Source: Metaphire vulgaris (Eukaryota > Annelida > Clitellata > Crassiclitellata > Megascolecidae). From it: a stretch of DNA of 64,000 nucleotides. The DNA lies in NCBI GenBank assembly GCA_018105865.1, contig CM030849.1, positions 8,158,587 through 8,222,586 of the forward strand, written 5' to 3'. The position numbers were made by a program, and so were the translations under genes. Under the pieces are notes generated by a model. It was not told the DNA's origin, did not search any database, and was given only the letters and a program-made list of their open reading frames with translations. The stretch's first letter is position 1. Every line of letters begins with the position of its first letter. Positions 33,401-44,024 of this stretch are shown here, one piece after another.

Positions 33401-33772
33401 GCGCAAAGTAAGATGCCTACTTAATTTTAATAATAACAGTATTATAATAATTTAAAAGGCGCTGCATAAATCCAATAGGGACAGTAGACTGAATCCACTA
33501 AAAGAACTTTAGGGATGAATCAACCGGTGACATGCAAGATAGTTACTTAATCATAATAATCTTATTACTATTAGAAAATGCGCTACATAAATCCACTAAG
33601 AAGACAGTAGACCGAACCGACTAAAGGGACTTTAGGGCTGAATCAATCAACCCGTGCCATGCGCGATAGATTTTCGACTTTATTAATACAAAATAATATG
33701 AGCACCTTCTTTGTTTTCGCTCGCTTTAAATTTGTTTCCGCAACCTTTATTGTAACAATAAAGTTCTTCCAT
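27443..33772 (-). CDS. CHORDC1: CHORD and CS domain protein (HSP90 co-chaperone)
   Basis: Eight minus-strand exons: 33772-33706, 33242-33061, 32903-32708, 32140-32088, 30303-30233, 29733-29634, 28479-28288 and 27577-27443, giving 331 residues, about the length of the human protein. Phases match at all seven junctions. CHORD1 spans exons 1-2 ([15 protein letters not shown], then [18 protein letters not shown]). CHORD2 spans exons 4-6 ([42 protein letters not shown]). The CS domain is in exons 7-8 ([36 protein letters not shown]). All zinc-binding Cys and His of both CHORDs appear present. CHORD zinc domains and the CS domain bind HSP90 in the cytoplasm. Exon 1's donor gtgctc is weak. Introns hold a LINE fragment and a foldback element. 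It is divergently paired with ANKEF1. Confidence 0.93.
28600..29633. other. CHORDC1 intron 6, no other gene seen
   Basis: The stretch 28800-29350 is G/A-rich (gagagaggttg, gagcgaga-like words) and differs in base use from its surroundings, but no reading frame or repeat class could be assigned. Confidence 0.35.
29883..29996. mobile_element. Foldback element with telomere-like core
   Basis: Left arm: agacaaaatgtcacgg and gacaaaatgtcacgg. Core: ttagggttagggttagg. Right arm: four copies of a tgacattttgtc-like unit, the inverse of the left. A direct repeat cacttaac flanks it (29875-29882, 29997-30004), fitting an 8-bp duplication. 114 bp; class unknown. Architecture is like 2295-2519 although the arms differ. 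Confidence 0.65.
31290..31720 (-). mobile_element. LINE reverse transcriptase C-terminal fragment
   Basis: The minus-strand frame 31708-31403 encodes [20 protein letters not shown], then [20 protein letters not shown] and [10 protein letters not shown]. This is the standard segment downstream of the polymerase domain in one group of endonuclease-bearing non-LTR elements. It is a decayed fragment in CHORDC1 intron 4. Confidence 0.7.
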
Positions 33773-34871
33773 TTTCACTTATAAACGGGAAAATGTGAAA
33801 TAAAATCACTCTTAAGGCTTTTAAGAGCACGAACGAAAAGTACAAATTACAAGTAGAATCCGCATTCAATTAATTTGCGTTATCATTCGATTAACCAACA
33901 GTAATACTTTTCAAGCACATATATACAATTATGCATTAAGCCGAAGATTAATAGTGCAATCTAGTGCATTAAATTTATTTTGATAGAAAGTCAAATGCCA
34001 TGACTTAGCTGATCTTAATCTAGTAATGTAGCTGTCATTTCGTAATATTTAATTGCATCTTTTGGTAATACATAGGCATTGTCAAAAGTTCTTGGAATAT
34101 TCGAGATTTCTCTCGAACTGTACTGGTTCCCTAATATTCAGTTCTCAATCTGTTATTTGTCTCGAGTCTCGAGTACTCTCGACTTTCAAGTTTCAACTCA
34201 ATAAGTCATCCGGCATAATTTTGATGAATGAGGGCTACCGATTTCCATAAATAGAACAAACAAAATTGCAATCCATGAGTAACATGAGACTTTTAAATTA
34301 TAATTGCGATCTTCAGAGTCAGATGAGTTTTCGGAAATTTTGAAATTTTTAATAGTCAGCACGTTAATTAAGTGGCTTAGGTTATCTTTGCTATCGTCTC
34401 GAATCACCGTAACATTGAAGCAATCAAATATGGAAAAAAAGAAATTAATTTTGAATCAATGTCACTCCGTGGATTTAGTGTCCAGCCCGTCTTTGATTAG
34501 TCGTCAACAGAGGTTCTATGACTAGGCACTCGCTTGTGCACAGATGTGGTGTCAACATCACTACGGCGCTTAGCGTCTTAGACTGACAACTAGCGCACTG
34601 CTATCAAATTGCAATAAAATAGAAGGTCTGATTTGATTTATCATTTATCATTTACGGCAAACACACGATTCCACTAAACAAAATTTATATCTTTTTACAA
34701 AATAGCAGCAACACAAGTTACACAACAGAACGCGTTTTCATTTGAACTTCCGGTCAAGTGCTGGTTACCATAGAAATAGCATTGCGCGCCAGAAAACAGA
34801 ATTTCTCTGGAAAAAGAAATGGAAACTGAAAGAAAAAGAAGTTGAAGGTTCTAAATAAACGACTGGTAGAG
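33773..34871. promoter_or_regulatory. Divergent intergenic region CHORDC1 / ANKEF1
   Basis: About 1.1 kb separates the two start codons, which point away from each other. It should hold both promoters and 5' UTRs. I saw no TATA box at a convincing distance and no repeat. The last 100 bases before the ANKEF1 start are richer in GC. Shared regulation is possible but not shown. Confidence 0.4.
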
Positions 34872-37800
34872 ATGCCGATCGCCAACACTCGCCTTGAGAA
34901 GCTGCAGCTGACGAAGCTGCTGCAGAGCGTCCGAGTGGCCGACCGAGACTCCGTCGAGAAGCTCATCGTCAGCGGAATTCCCAATCTAGTGAACTACGTG
35001 GACGCCGACTCCCCCGGCGGGGACTCGGCCCTCGGCCTGGCCGCCCGGGCGAACGCCGACGCTGTCGTCGGGCAGTTGCTTGGTCTTGGCGCCGATCCCG
35101 ACGTCGTCGACCTGATGGAACGGACGGCGGCGATGAAGGCGGCCGAGTACGGTCACTGGCAGTCGCTGGAGAAGCTGGCAGAGGCCGGGGCCGACATGAC
35201 TCTGACAGACTGCGAGGGAAAAGGTGCGTTTGCCTGGAAATACTGGTCACATGCAATCATCTTTCTAGTGGCTTTTTCTATCTGGGACTGTGGCTTTCTG
35301 TGTTTCGATCTGCATCGCTGCTGCTTTCCCTAAATGGACCTTCAGCCCTTAGCAACAATTGACAACGGTTTATGGAGCTTAAATTAAACTGGATTAACGC
35401 TTGTGAATAAGCTGGTGCACTGCGGCATGCCTTTGATTGTTGGTTGATTTAGTTCCTTATCAGAATAATAATAGTAATAATGTTTTATAAGGATTTCTAT
35501 ACTTTTACAACATTGTTACTGATTTTTCCACTACACTACCAGTGGAACAGCGTGCACTTTTGCCGTCTCTGGCTCATGGCTAATTCGCTGCCCCAAAATC
35601 ATTCATATCAGAGGTGGATCTAGGGTGTTTGGCGCCAGAGGCGTAGCGTGCACTCATGCCGCCCATGGTTGATGTCGTCGCATCCACAAATGTTCAATGT
35701 GTTAAATTTGCTGCCCCTTCTAAAAGTTCCCACCTTCACTGAAAATCTCCTGACAAGCAAAAAAGGTCGTCGCTTACAAGATTTGCCCCACCCCCGTCAT
35801 GTGTTCCGCCCATAGCTAAAGCCACAATAGTCATTAGCACACTACGCCTCTGTACACTGCTCCATGTTGAGTTTCTGGCATTCATAAGTGCAAATGGAAG
35901 GTAAATTGATGTTGGGTCTTTTGTGATTTGAAAATGTTCTTTGGATTTCTGTGTTTTCTAGGAGTTTTGTTCTACTGCACTGCTTCCACACTTCGTCATC
36001 GCCGGTGTGCCGACATTGTCCTTCAGCACAAGGCTGATTCAAACAACACAAGCAAAGCCGGCGTCCCTATCCTTGTTCATGCATGTGAGACGGCCAGGGA
36101 CAACCACGAAGCCTGTCTCTTTCTCCTCAAAACAGGAGCTGATCCTTCAAGCAAAAACATGGTGTCTCATGATTATAAAAAACAATTCATTCCTAGTTGA
36201 CTTAATTGATATTGTTGTTCACATATATATAGTAATGATGAATTGAAATTATTCATAGTATTGAACATTGGAAGAGAAGAACAAAATTAGAGCTGAACTT
36301 AAATGTAAAGTAAGTAAAGTCCTTCCCGAGCACTCAAGGCTAACCTCAAGGCTCATAGGGCGGCGCTGATCTCCGTTACCAAGGCCCTCAGCCAGGCGAC
36401 TGGTGCAAGGTTACATGATACATAAACATTTGAAGACATATCTGTTTAATTGTGCATATCATAATTGACATTAATTGTAATGCGCTTGCTAACATTGATT
36501 AGGCACAATATAAGTAGCTCATTACATTTACATTTACATATACGGGGCCAGTGTTCTCCTGCAACGCGCCTGTTTACTTTGCGGATTAATCCGCTACTCA
36601 TTTGCCATCGCCACCTGGCAAAAGAAGGCTTAGTTGACCTTAGGGCTCCCGCGGGGGTTGAACCTGCGACCTTATGCTCCATTGTCCAATGCTGTTACCA
36701 CTCTACTAACTTCCCGCCCCAACTTAAATGACATAACTTTTAAAATATAACTTTGCAAAAATTGCAATATGTTAAATGCATTTGTTTTTGAACTTTCATT
36801 ACCTTTTCTTATGTTGATTTTTGGTTGTTCAGAATGCAATGGTTTTGATTTGATTTCCAGTCTAAAGATTCACTTAGATGCTTCACTTAAAATGCAGCTG
36901 GCTATAATTTTTAAATATTAAATAGTTTTGTGGTTATGTCCGGATGTTCTGATATGATGTTACAGACAGCAGCATTTAGCTGCATCATTGCATCAAGTCT
37001 GCATCATTATCAACAAAACAAACACTTATGGTCTGACTGAAGAGAGATACTGTGTCAGAATTAGTACTCAAGCTGTTTCTTTCTAAACTTTTTAGATTAG
37101 AAAAGTGGCTTGGAAGAAAGAATAAGATCTATGAATCATAATCAATATTGAATTGTTGTCCTTTTGAAATGGTTCATTGAAATTGGCCTCTATTTTAATT
37201 AAAATTTTTGAAAATTCTAACTTAGGTGACCGGAAGAACAGCAGTGATGGCAGCGGCATTGAGTGGCAGTGCTATTGTCGTCAGAGAGATCCTAGTCCTT
37301 GGCGGAGAAGTCAACGAAGTCATGAAACAGTCCTTCCTTCATTCTGCACATGAGGCTTCCAAAGGTGGCCACGTGGACGTTCTGCAGGTAATACTTAGCC
37401 ACCGTAGTTCATTGTAGATCAAAGTTCTCTATGCTTTATGTCTACTATTAATTACTTTGTATTTCAGGTGTTGTCGGGGTTTGGTGGCAACTTTGACGTG
37501 AAAGACAACCAGGGCAACAGTCCATTACATCTGGCTGCAGGCAATGGGCATGGTCTGGCTTGTAGGTTCCTTGCGCAGCGAGGTGAGTCATATGTTTTAG
37601 CAACCGACAAGGATCAGACAGACAGACACACAGACAGACAGACATTCTAATAGTCTGCAGTGACTTGTATTTGATCTCTGTATGAGCTGTTGTTTTTGCT
37701 GTTCGGATTTCTTTTTTTTAAATCAAACGCTGGAAATCAGTTCTGAGAGTTGTAAAAAAATAATCTTGTTATTTCTTTTACTCTAGGATGCAATCCGAAA

Positions 37801-40800
37801 ACCAAGAATTCTGAGGGTCAGACAGCAAGAATGCTGGCAAAAGGTGCTGGCCACAAGGAAGCACTGAGGGAGTGTCGTCGAGCGGAGAAACTGTTTGGAA
37901 AATCTGCAAAGAACACCGAACGATGGGCAGTTGCCTTGTACGACCTCGTCTGTGTAAGGCATCAGATATTGATGGAAGCTTTTGAGAAAATGGCAGCAGA
38001 GTCAGATGGAAAGATTTCCAAGGATGACTTTCTTCTCCTGCTCCAGAGTCTTCTTACGCAGTTATCAGAGGAAACCGACTTAAAGCGAATAGTCAACCTG
38101 CACCTTGATGCGGACGGCTTTGTTGACTACAAAGACTTTCTCACCGGGAGGAAATTTATCAACAGGCAATACTTGATCACTGCCTACGATGGAAAGAAGA
38201 AAAAGGCGAAACGGGGAGCTAAGGGAAAACCTGGAAAAACGAAGGTGCCGTTTCCAATCTGCACCCAGACCAGTGGAGAACGGCGCCCGGATGGCGGCCC
38301 TTCATACAACTACATCAACCAACATGTCCACCATTCGGATAACATTCGTTTCAGCCGAGATGATCGGCCCCACCATTTGATAGAAGATGATTCAAAATGG
38401 TACTTGGATATGCCGAGTGAACAATACATGTACATAAGCCATGCTGTAAAGAATGCAGACATCAATACGCTGAGAGACGCATTTCTCGAGAAAAGCATTG
38501 ACATAGATATCCGAGACAAATTCTACAAGACGCCGTTGATGATTGCGTGTCTCTATGCAAACATGGAGCTTGTGAAATTTCTCGTCGGCTGCGGGTAAAT
38601 GAGAATGTTTTAATATTTGCAGGTACTTAATTTAAAAAACTGGATTTCCAGTTCATTGTAAATTTATGGAATTCCTAGTGACAAAACGTTAATTCACAAA
38701 AGTTTGGTTTCTACCACATTTTGATATTTAAATTGACATCTTTAAATAATTATGTTAAATAATTGCTTTTCTTTTTGAAGTGATGTGGTGCTCTCACCTG
38801 TTCAGGTAATTTCTAATTCTCAGGTGTCTGTTTCCTGTTGCTCTCACCTGTGGAGGATAAATGATTAATTCTTTACTTTCACAGCTGCACCACTTTTTGC
38901 ACATTTTTCACAATTATCATAAACACTTCACACTATTAAAGGTGCTCCACAGGGTCAAATTCTGTGGAAGAACTGAAAAGTTAGTGCCTTAAATGTTTCA
39001 TGTCATCAGCTGAATGAGGTTGGTTTTCAGCCATTCCCTCACCACCTTTCCTTCCTCCAAGTAAGCACCCAATGTACTTCATTCACACCTTAGTTGACTG
39101 GACGAATGTTTGGAATAGGAAATTAACGGAAAAGTTTCTGCCCTACCAGAGGCTTTAATATTAGACCTTAAGACTGACAGTTCAGCTCACCATTCACTGG
39201 GCCACCAGTCCATCTCTTCACACTATTAGATTTATAGTCAGTTTATCAAAAATGAAACGTAACGAGTCTGTTATCGTGGTAGGCTACATTTGAAATGAGC
39301 GCACATGTAAACAATTTTACCACATGTAAGATTGAAATGTTTGATGGGATATCGAACCAAGTTATCTAAAAGTTCATCTTTACTCACATTCAGTTAAAAT
39401 AATATTCAACTCAGTCTTAAGGAAGATGTGGTCATCTTACTTGAGCTGATTTTAATGAAGAGTAAAATTTCTTGTAATGTTTACTCAGAAAACACAGAAT
39501 TATGTCACCTTTCAATAAATTTTATCATAGTTTGGATGAATTCAATCATAGGGCAGTGCCTAGCTGGGTTTGTCATATTTTGAACTTATATTAAAATTAA
39601 ATTTTGTCTGGTTGACAGTGCTAGTGTTACCACACAAGACAACTTCAAATGGACACCACTGCATTTTGCCTGTCACTGCGGTGCCAGTGATATTGTCGAA
39701 TATCTTCTGGATCTTGGTGCAAATATTGAGGCCAAGGCGCTGAATGGCATGACTCCGCTCATGCGTGCAATTCAGAGCAACAGTTTTGACACGGTTCAGC
39801 TGCTGCTACAGCGTGGAGCAAAGTTGCGAGTTGAAAATAGAAAAGGTATATCCAAAACAGTTTCACAATTTCAGTCTAGATTTGATGTAGTGTCTTCTTC
39901 TTTAGGTGCCTTGTTTTACAACGTTGGCGACCATGGACTTCCACTCCATCCTATCATATGTCGCTTGTAGCAGTTCTACTTCTGATATTTTGTCTTTCAC
40001 GTCGCATAGCAGGTTTTCGATGAACGTCAAGTGGAGTGTCTTAATGTCTGTGAATAATGTCTTAATCTTTGAGATTTGATTAACTAATGAAAACCTAAAT
40101 TTTACTGATGTGCAGAGAAATTATCTTAGCAAGTCATCGTCATCATCTCCCTGTTCCTTCATGAACTGAATTTGAGGTGACAGCATGAATTTCCTTTCTC
40201 CAGCAATGTTGATCCTGTGTCTCGAGTCTTGACTGCTGCTGACATCTGCAGTCCTGTCCATTCTTCCACGTCATTTGCCCATCGTCTCTTTGGTTGCCCT
40301 CTTTTCTTGTTCCCGGCATCATTCCTTGCTGGATTGTCCTTTTCACTGCTGACATAGAGTTTCCATTGTTGACATGGCATCACTGTTCCGCTGTATGTTT
40401 CGCACATGTTGACGAACCATCTTTCTGTATCTGACAGTTGCAAAACCTCTTCGTTGGTTTTCCTCAACTTTTCATTTTCTTTGCTTTTTAGCAAGTAATT
40501 TGCAGTAAATAAATAATTGTAAGAAAGTTTAGAGTGGTTCATTAGGGTCTGCCACATGTGAAAACCACTATGTATCACCCATCAATTCTTATACATTATA
40601 CTCTTGCTGTGTAATCTCAATTTTTGCCCTCTTGTCTGCTAGTAGATTTGTTCCTGTAATCTCCTTCTTTGTCTTCTTGTCTTTGCATCTATAAATAACA
40701 AAACTTTGCATATACAATGTCATACATGTATAATTCGGTTACTATATGCAGAAACTGCCAAAATAGATGATTATGTATCATATTAAAGCATGAAAACAGA

Positions 40801-42247
40801 GCACAGTTGGATGCTTAGCCAGTCTCTTAGGCTCGTTCAAGCGATTTGTTGATGTTTTCTTTAGAGGAGACTCCACTTGACATTGCCGCAACATATGGTG
40901 ACTACTATCTCTACGGTTTCATTAAGGAAAAGTGGGACGCTCTGCCTCCAGTAAAAGACAAGAGAAAGACAAGAGCAAAGAAGACCTCAGCTAGACCACG
41001 ATCCACACCAGCAAGTGCCCAGGTGGGAAAAATTACAGTATAAAGCTTTTCAAGCCAGTTTTTCTTCTTTTTTACAATTTCTTTTTGTCTAGGAAAATTA
41101 CCAAATTACACAAATAAAATTTATTCTCATTTCTCTTTAGCAGGTCACAAATCCATTATTAATAGTTATATTTAGTGAATTAGTTTGTACAACAGTTGGA
41201 TCATGTTGCAACATGCCCAACTGTTATAGTAGTTTTCATGCCATCAGTGTAGTTCCTTCTTGGACAGACCTCTAGTCTTGATTCTGGCTCTAACACTCAT
41301 TTCTACCATTTGGAAAAAATTATATCATTGAGAGATATATTCAATGCTTCATTTGTTGATGAGCTGTGGGTTCAGCCCTGTTGACCACTTATCAAAAACG
41401 AACCTCAATGGGGGCTCAAAAAGTATGGTTTTTAATAGTTTGAACCACAATTAAGGTACACATTTTTTGGTGGGAGTAGTTTCGACTTTATGGGTTGCTT
41501 GAAAAATTTAATACTGCATATATATAAGAAAAGTTATGGTTTAAATACTTCTAAAAAGTTATTGTTTTCTACAGAATATTTATTTACCATAGTTGTATTT
41601 TTGTAGTTTTAATCAATATTGTATGTGATATATTATATGTTATATTATATGTATATTAATCAATATTATATGTGACATTATTTAAATGTCAACATTTTTC
41701 AAATATTACTATTATGATGTTATTATTACTACTATGATCTTTACATGTAATCATTGTGATGATGTTATTATGCACTTATTTGGAAAATAATAAACTAATT
41801 TTGATTTGATTTGAATTTTGATTTGATATCCTTCCTGTCTTTGCACCTATAAATAACAACTTTGCAGTATACAATGTCATAAATGCCTCAATCAGTTACT
41901 AATAGGTCTTGATCACTGTGGCGCTTGCTTTGTTTGATCATGTTCTGTAGCGGAGATCACCTTTTAAACCTCTGGAGCCAGTATTGGCAAGTCAGCAAGA
42001 AGTTCGTCAGAGGAAAACCTCCATACTCCGTACATCATCGGCGCTCGGTGGAGGTCTTGAAGAGAAGGAAGACATCACTTACTCACTCGTCAACACCTGG
42101 GACAGTTTTCCCACAAGCCGTGAACTTGTGTCTCGTCAGGAGGGAAAGAGAGAACGGTTTGGGTGGGAAGTGGATTTTGAAGATGATGCCAAGTTTCCAT
42201 TTCTTCGTAATGTCTCCAGAAAAATCGATACAATCACCAACGAATAA
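34872..42247 (+). CDS. ANKEF1: Ankyrin repeat and EF-hand domain protein 1
   Basis: Eight exons: 34872-35223, 35962-36161, 37226-37387, 37468-37582, 37787-38594, 39619-39845, 40865-41022 and 41951-42247, giving 772 residues, close to the human length. All phases agree. N-terminal ankyrin repeats run to about residue 300 (e.g. NYVDADSPGGDSALGLAARA, GNSPLHLAAGNGHG). An EF-hand region follows at about 335-405, with a canonical loop DADGFVDYKDF and a weaker first loop. After a basic linker (KKKKAKRGAKGKPGKTK), a second ankyrin block starts near residue 500 (YKTPLMIACLYANMELVKFL; FKWTPLHFACHCGASDIVEY). The C-terminal WEVDFEDDAKFPFLRN motif is shared with vertebrate ANKEF1. In vertebrates the protein is testis-rich and sperm-flagellum associated; that role here is inference. 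I chose the Met at 34872 because homologues start just before the first repeat; an in-frame Met at 34842 is upstream. An AATAAA at 42244 overlaps the stop. Exon 1 is strikingly GC-rich. Confidence 0.92.
36430..36717 (-). mobile_element. tRNA-derived SINE (reverse)
   Basis: The reverse complement begins gcgggaagttagtagagtgg, an A-box-like start, followed by the B-box-like ggtcgcaggttcaaccccc, then a body and a 3' part with tatattgtgcctaat. It lies in ANKEF1 intron 2. Adjacent 36320-36410 holds further words (ggcggcgctgatctccg) shared with the SINE at 21990-22222. Confidence 0.65.
39900..40570 (-). mobile_element. LINE 3' fragment in ANKEF1 intron 6
   Basis: The minus strand encodes KKRGQPKRRWANDVEEWTGL, typical of the far C-terminus of endonuclease/RT non-LTR elements, with a preceding part near 40430-40580. 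The far end (39905-39970) shares caacgttggcgaccatggac with the LINE fragment at 31300-31340, so both belong to one family. Decayed by stops and frameshifts. Confidence 0.65.
41023..41950. other. ANKEF1 intron 7
   Basis: AT-rich with a cluster of tatat/attat words near 41600-41680. No gene or element recognised. Confidence 0.4.
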
Positions 42248-42259
42248 AATCAATAGATT

Positions 42260-43167
42260 AATAGATTAAATTACTGATATTCATTTGCTATAAACTGAAA
42301 ACTTTTCCAGTAGATTTTCTCCTTAAATCAAGAAATGCCAAATTGACATAATTCGTATTATGATGAATTGAATCAGAATCATGAATTAATTGCTTACAAA
42401 AGTCGATTGCATATTAAATGAATTTTGTAATCCGAGAGATTCTTTTATCTGCACTGAATGAGTTTACCAAATAATGTCTATGATGATAATTATGCATTAT
42501 TCTAGTCAAGGCCATAAGTAGCTAATGGGTGTTTTGGGTGTTAAGACATGTAATAATATGTCATGAAACATTTACCAGTGGCCTACTGGTCTACAAAAAA
42601 ATGGGGATGTGGAAATCACTGACCTCAGGGGTGTAAGACCAGCAGTTCCAAGACCACAAAAAATCGGTCTCGAGCGGTCTCAAGACCAAGACCGCGGTCT
42701 CAAGGACTACATCTCTGCTAATTAATTAGTTGTGGTGTCCTGTTGTGGTGCATTTCATTAGACAAACTGACATAATTACTATGACAAGTTGCTTTAAAGC
42801 AGTAAGTACTGCTATAATGTAAAAGAATACTTGTATAGCCCCACTTATGAAGAATAGCTCCCGCTGTGATTACTGCATTTCGACAAAGTGAAAAGTTTTT
42901 AAGTCATTTCAAAAAGAGGGTCATGGAATCAGCAGTTGCTAAATTGCATATAATGGGGTCAAAAGCATTCCAGAGAATATGGCTGATTCAAAACCTTGTT
43001 TCAGGAATAAGGCAGTTTGCACTTGAGGCACACTTAGGAGACCTTGGGTTGTGGACCGAAAACATGACCAAACAGGGATAGAGCTAAGAGGATGGAGTAG
43101 CTCTGATAAATATGATGGGGCAGTACCAATAACAGAGAGTGCAACTGCTCTCAACACACAGAACTTA

Positions 43168-43203
<36 letters not shown>

Positions 43204-44020
43204 GGTCCTATAATGTTTATTTACCCTCAAGAAGCTGTCAAATATCCCCATGCCACCATATGGCCAACACACCCCTACAGAGCATTTGTTATTGGAGTTC
43301 TAGTGTAGTTAAACGCAAGACAGATGAATGACACAAATGTACATGAAACCAGTTTTAAAATTCTTCACAATAAATAATTAATAACAAGATAAATTTTACT
43401 ATTTTCCCAAACAACCAATGAAAGAATGAAATAAATGCAGTACTACTCCTTTTATAACAGACTTTAAAATGACCTGATGACTGACTAAGTTCCTATTAAG
43501 GAAGTTATCAATCAATCAATCAACTTCTATGGTGCCTCTATCATACTGCCCAAGGCATCAGCCAAGGGCACACGAAGTATGCTTGAATGGACCGCAGAAC
43601 TAACAAATTATAAACACATTTTAAATAACCTTTTCAATGCAAATATATTCTAAAGTAATGATTAAGTTTTCACGTCTTAGCATCAAAGGAGAGCAAGCAA
43701 ATAAACCTTCAACTATCATCTAGTGCAAATTGTTAGGATGTACCAAGATTTGTAGCTAAAAATATCACCAGGAATAGAGTCCAGGCTAAACTTGGCAAAA
43801 TCTCTGAAATATAATAGTCAATGTTTGTTGACATAAGCTCACATAACATTGACATCAAAGCGACTTTCTTACTTGCCCACTCCACGACTCTGGTCTCCTT
43901 TTCTGCCACCCACTGACAATCAGCATCATCAATAAAACCACATCTGACAAAAGCTGTTGGTGTCTCTTGTGACAACATTCCTGGCAAAATTAAACTCCTG
44001 TGTCAAGACTTCAGCTGGAG
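42260..44020. other. Convergent region between ANKEF1 and NDUFAF1
   Basis: No supported gene. Present are a ggtctcgagcggtctcaaga-type repeat with accaagaccgcggtctc at 42660-42705, a (TG)n tract at 43170-43200, a reverse L2-like 3' end with caatcaatcaatcaac at 43508-43570, and an open minus frame at 43733-43987 without domain character. Confidence 0.4.
43170..43200. repeat. (TG)n microsatellite
   Basis: About fifteen uninterrupted tg units. Confidence 0.9.
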
Positions 44021-44024
44021 AACT

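Noticed and set aside
36630..36717. tRNA gene on the minus strand
   Set aside because: Only the internal promoter boxes are conserved; the rest continues into a SINE body.
43733..43987. Minus-strand ORF downstream of NDUFAF1 as its missing C-terminus
   Set aside because: Its sequence does not resemble CIA30, and the true C-terminus lies in the shifted frame at 44121-44025.
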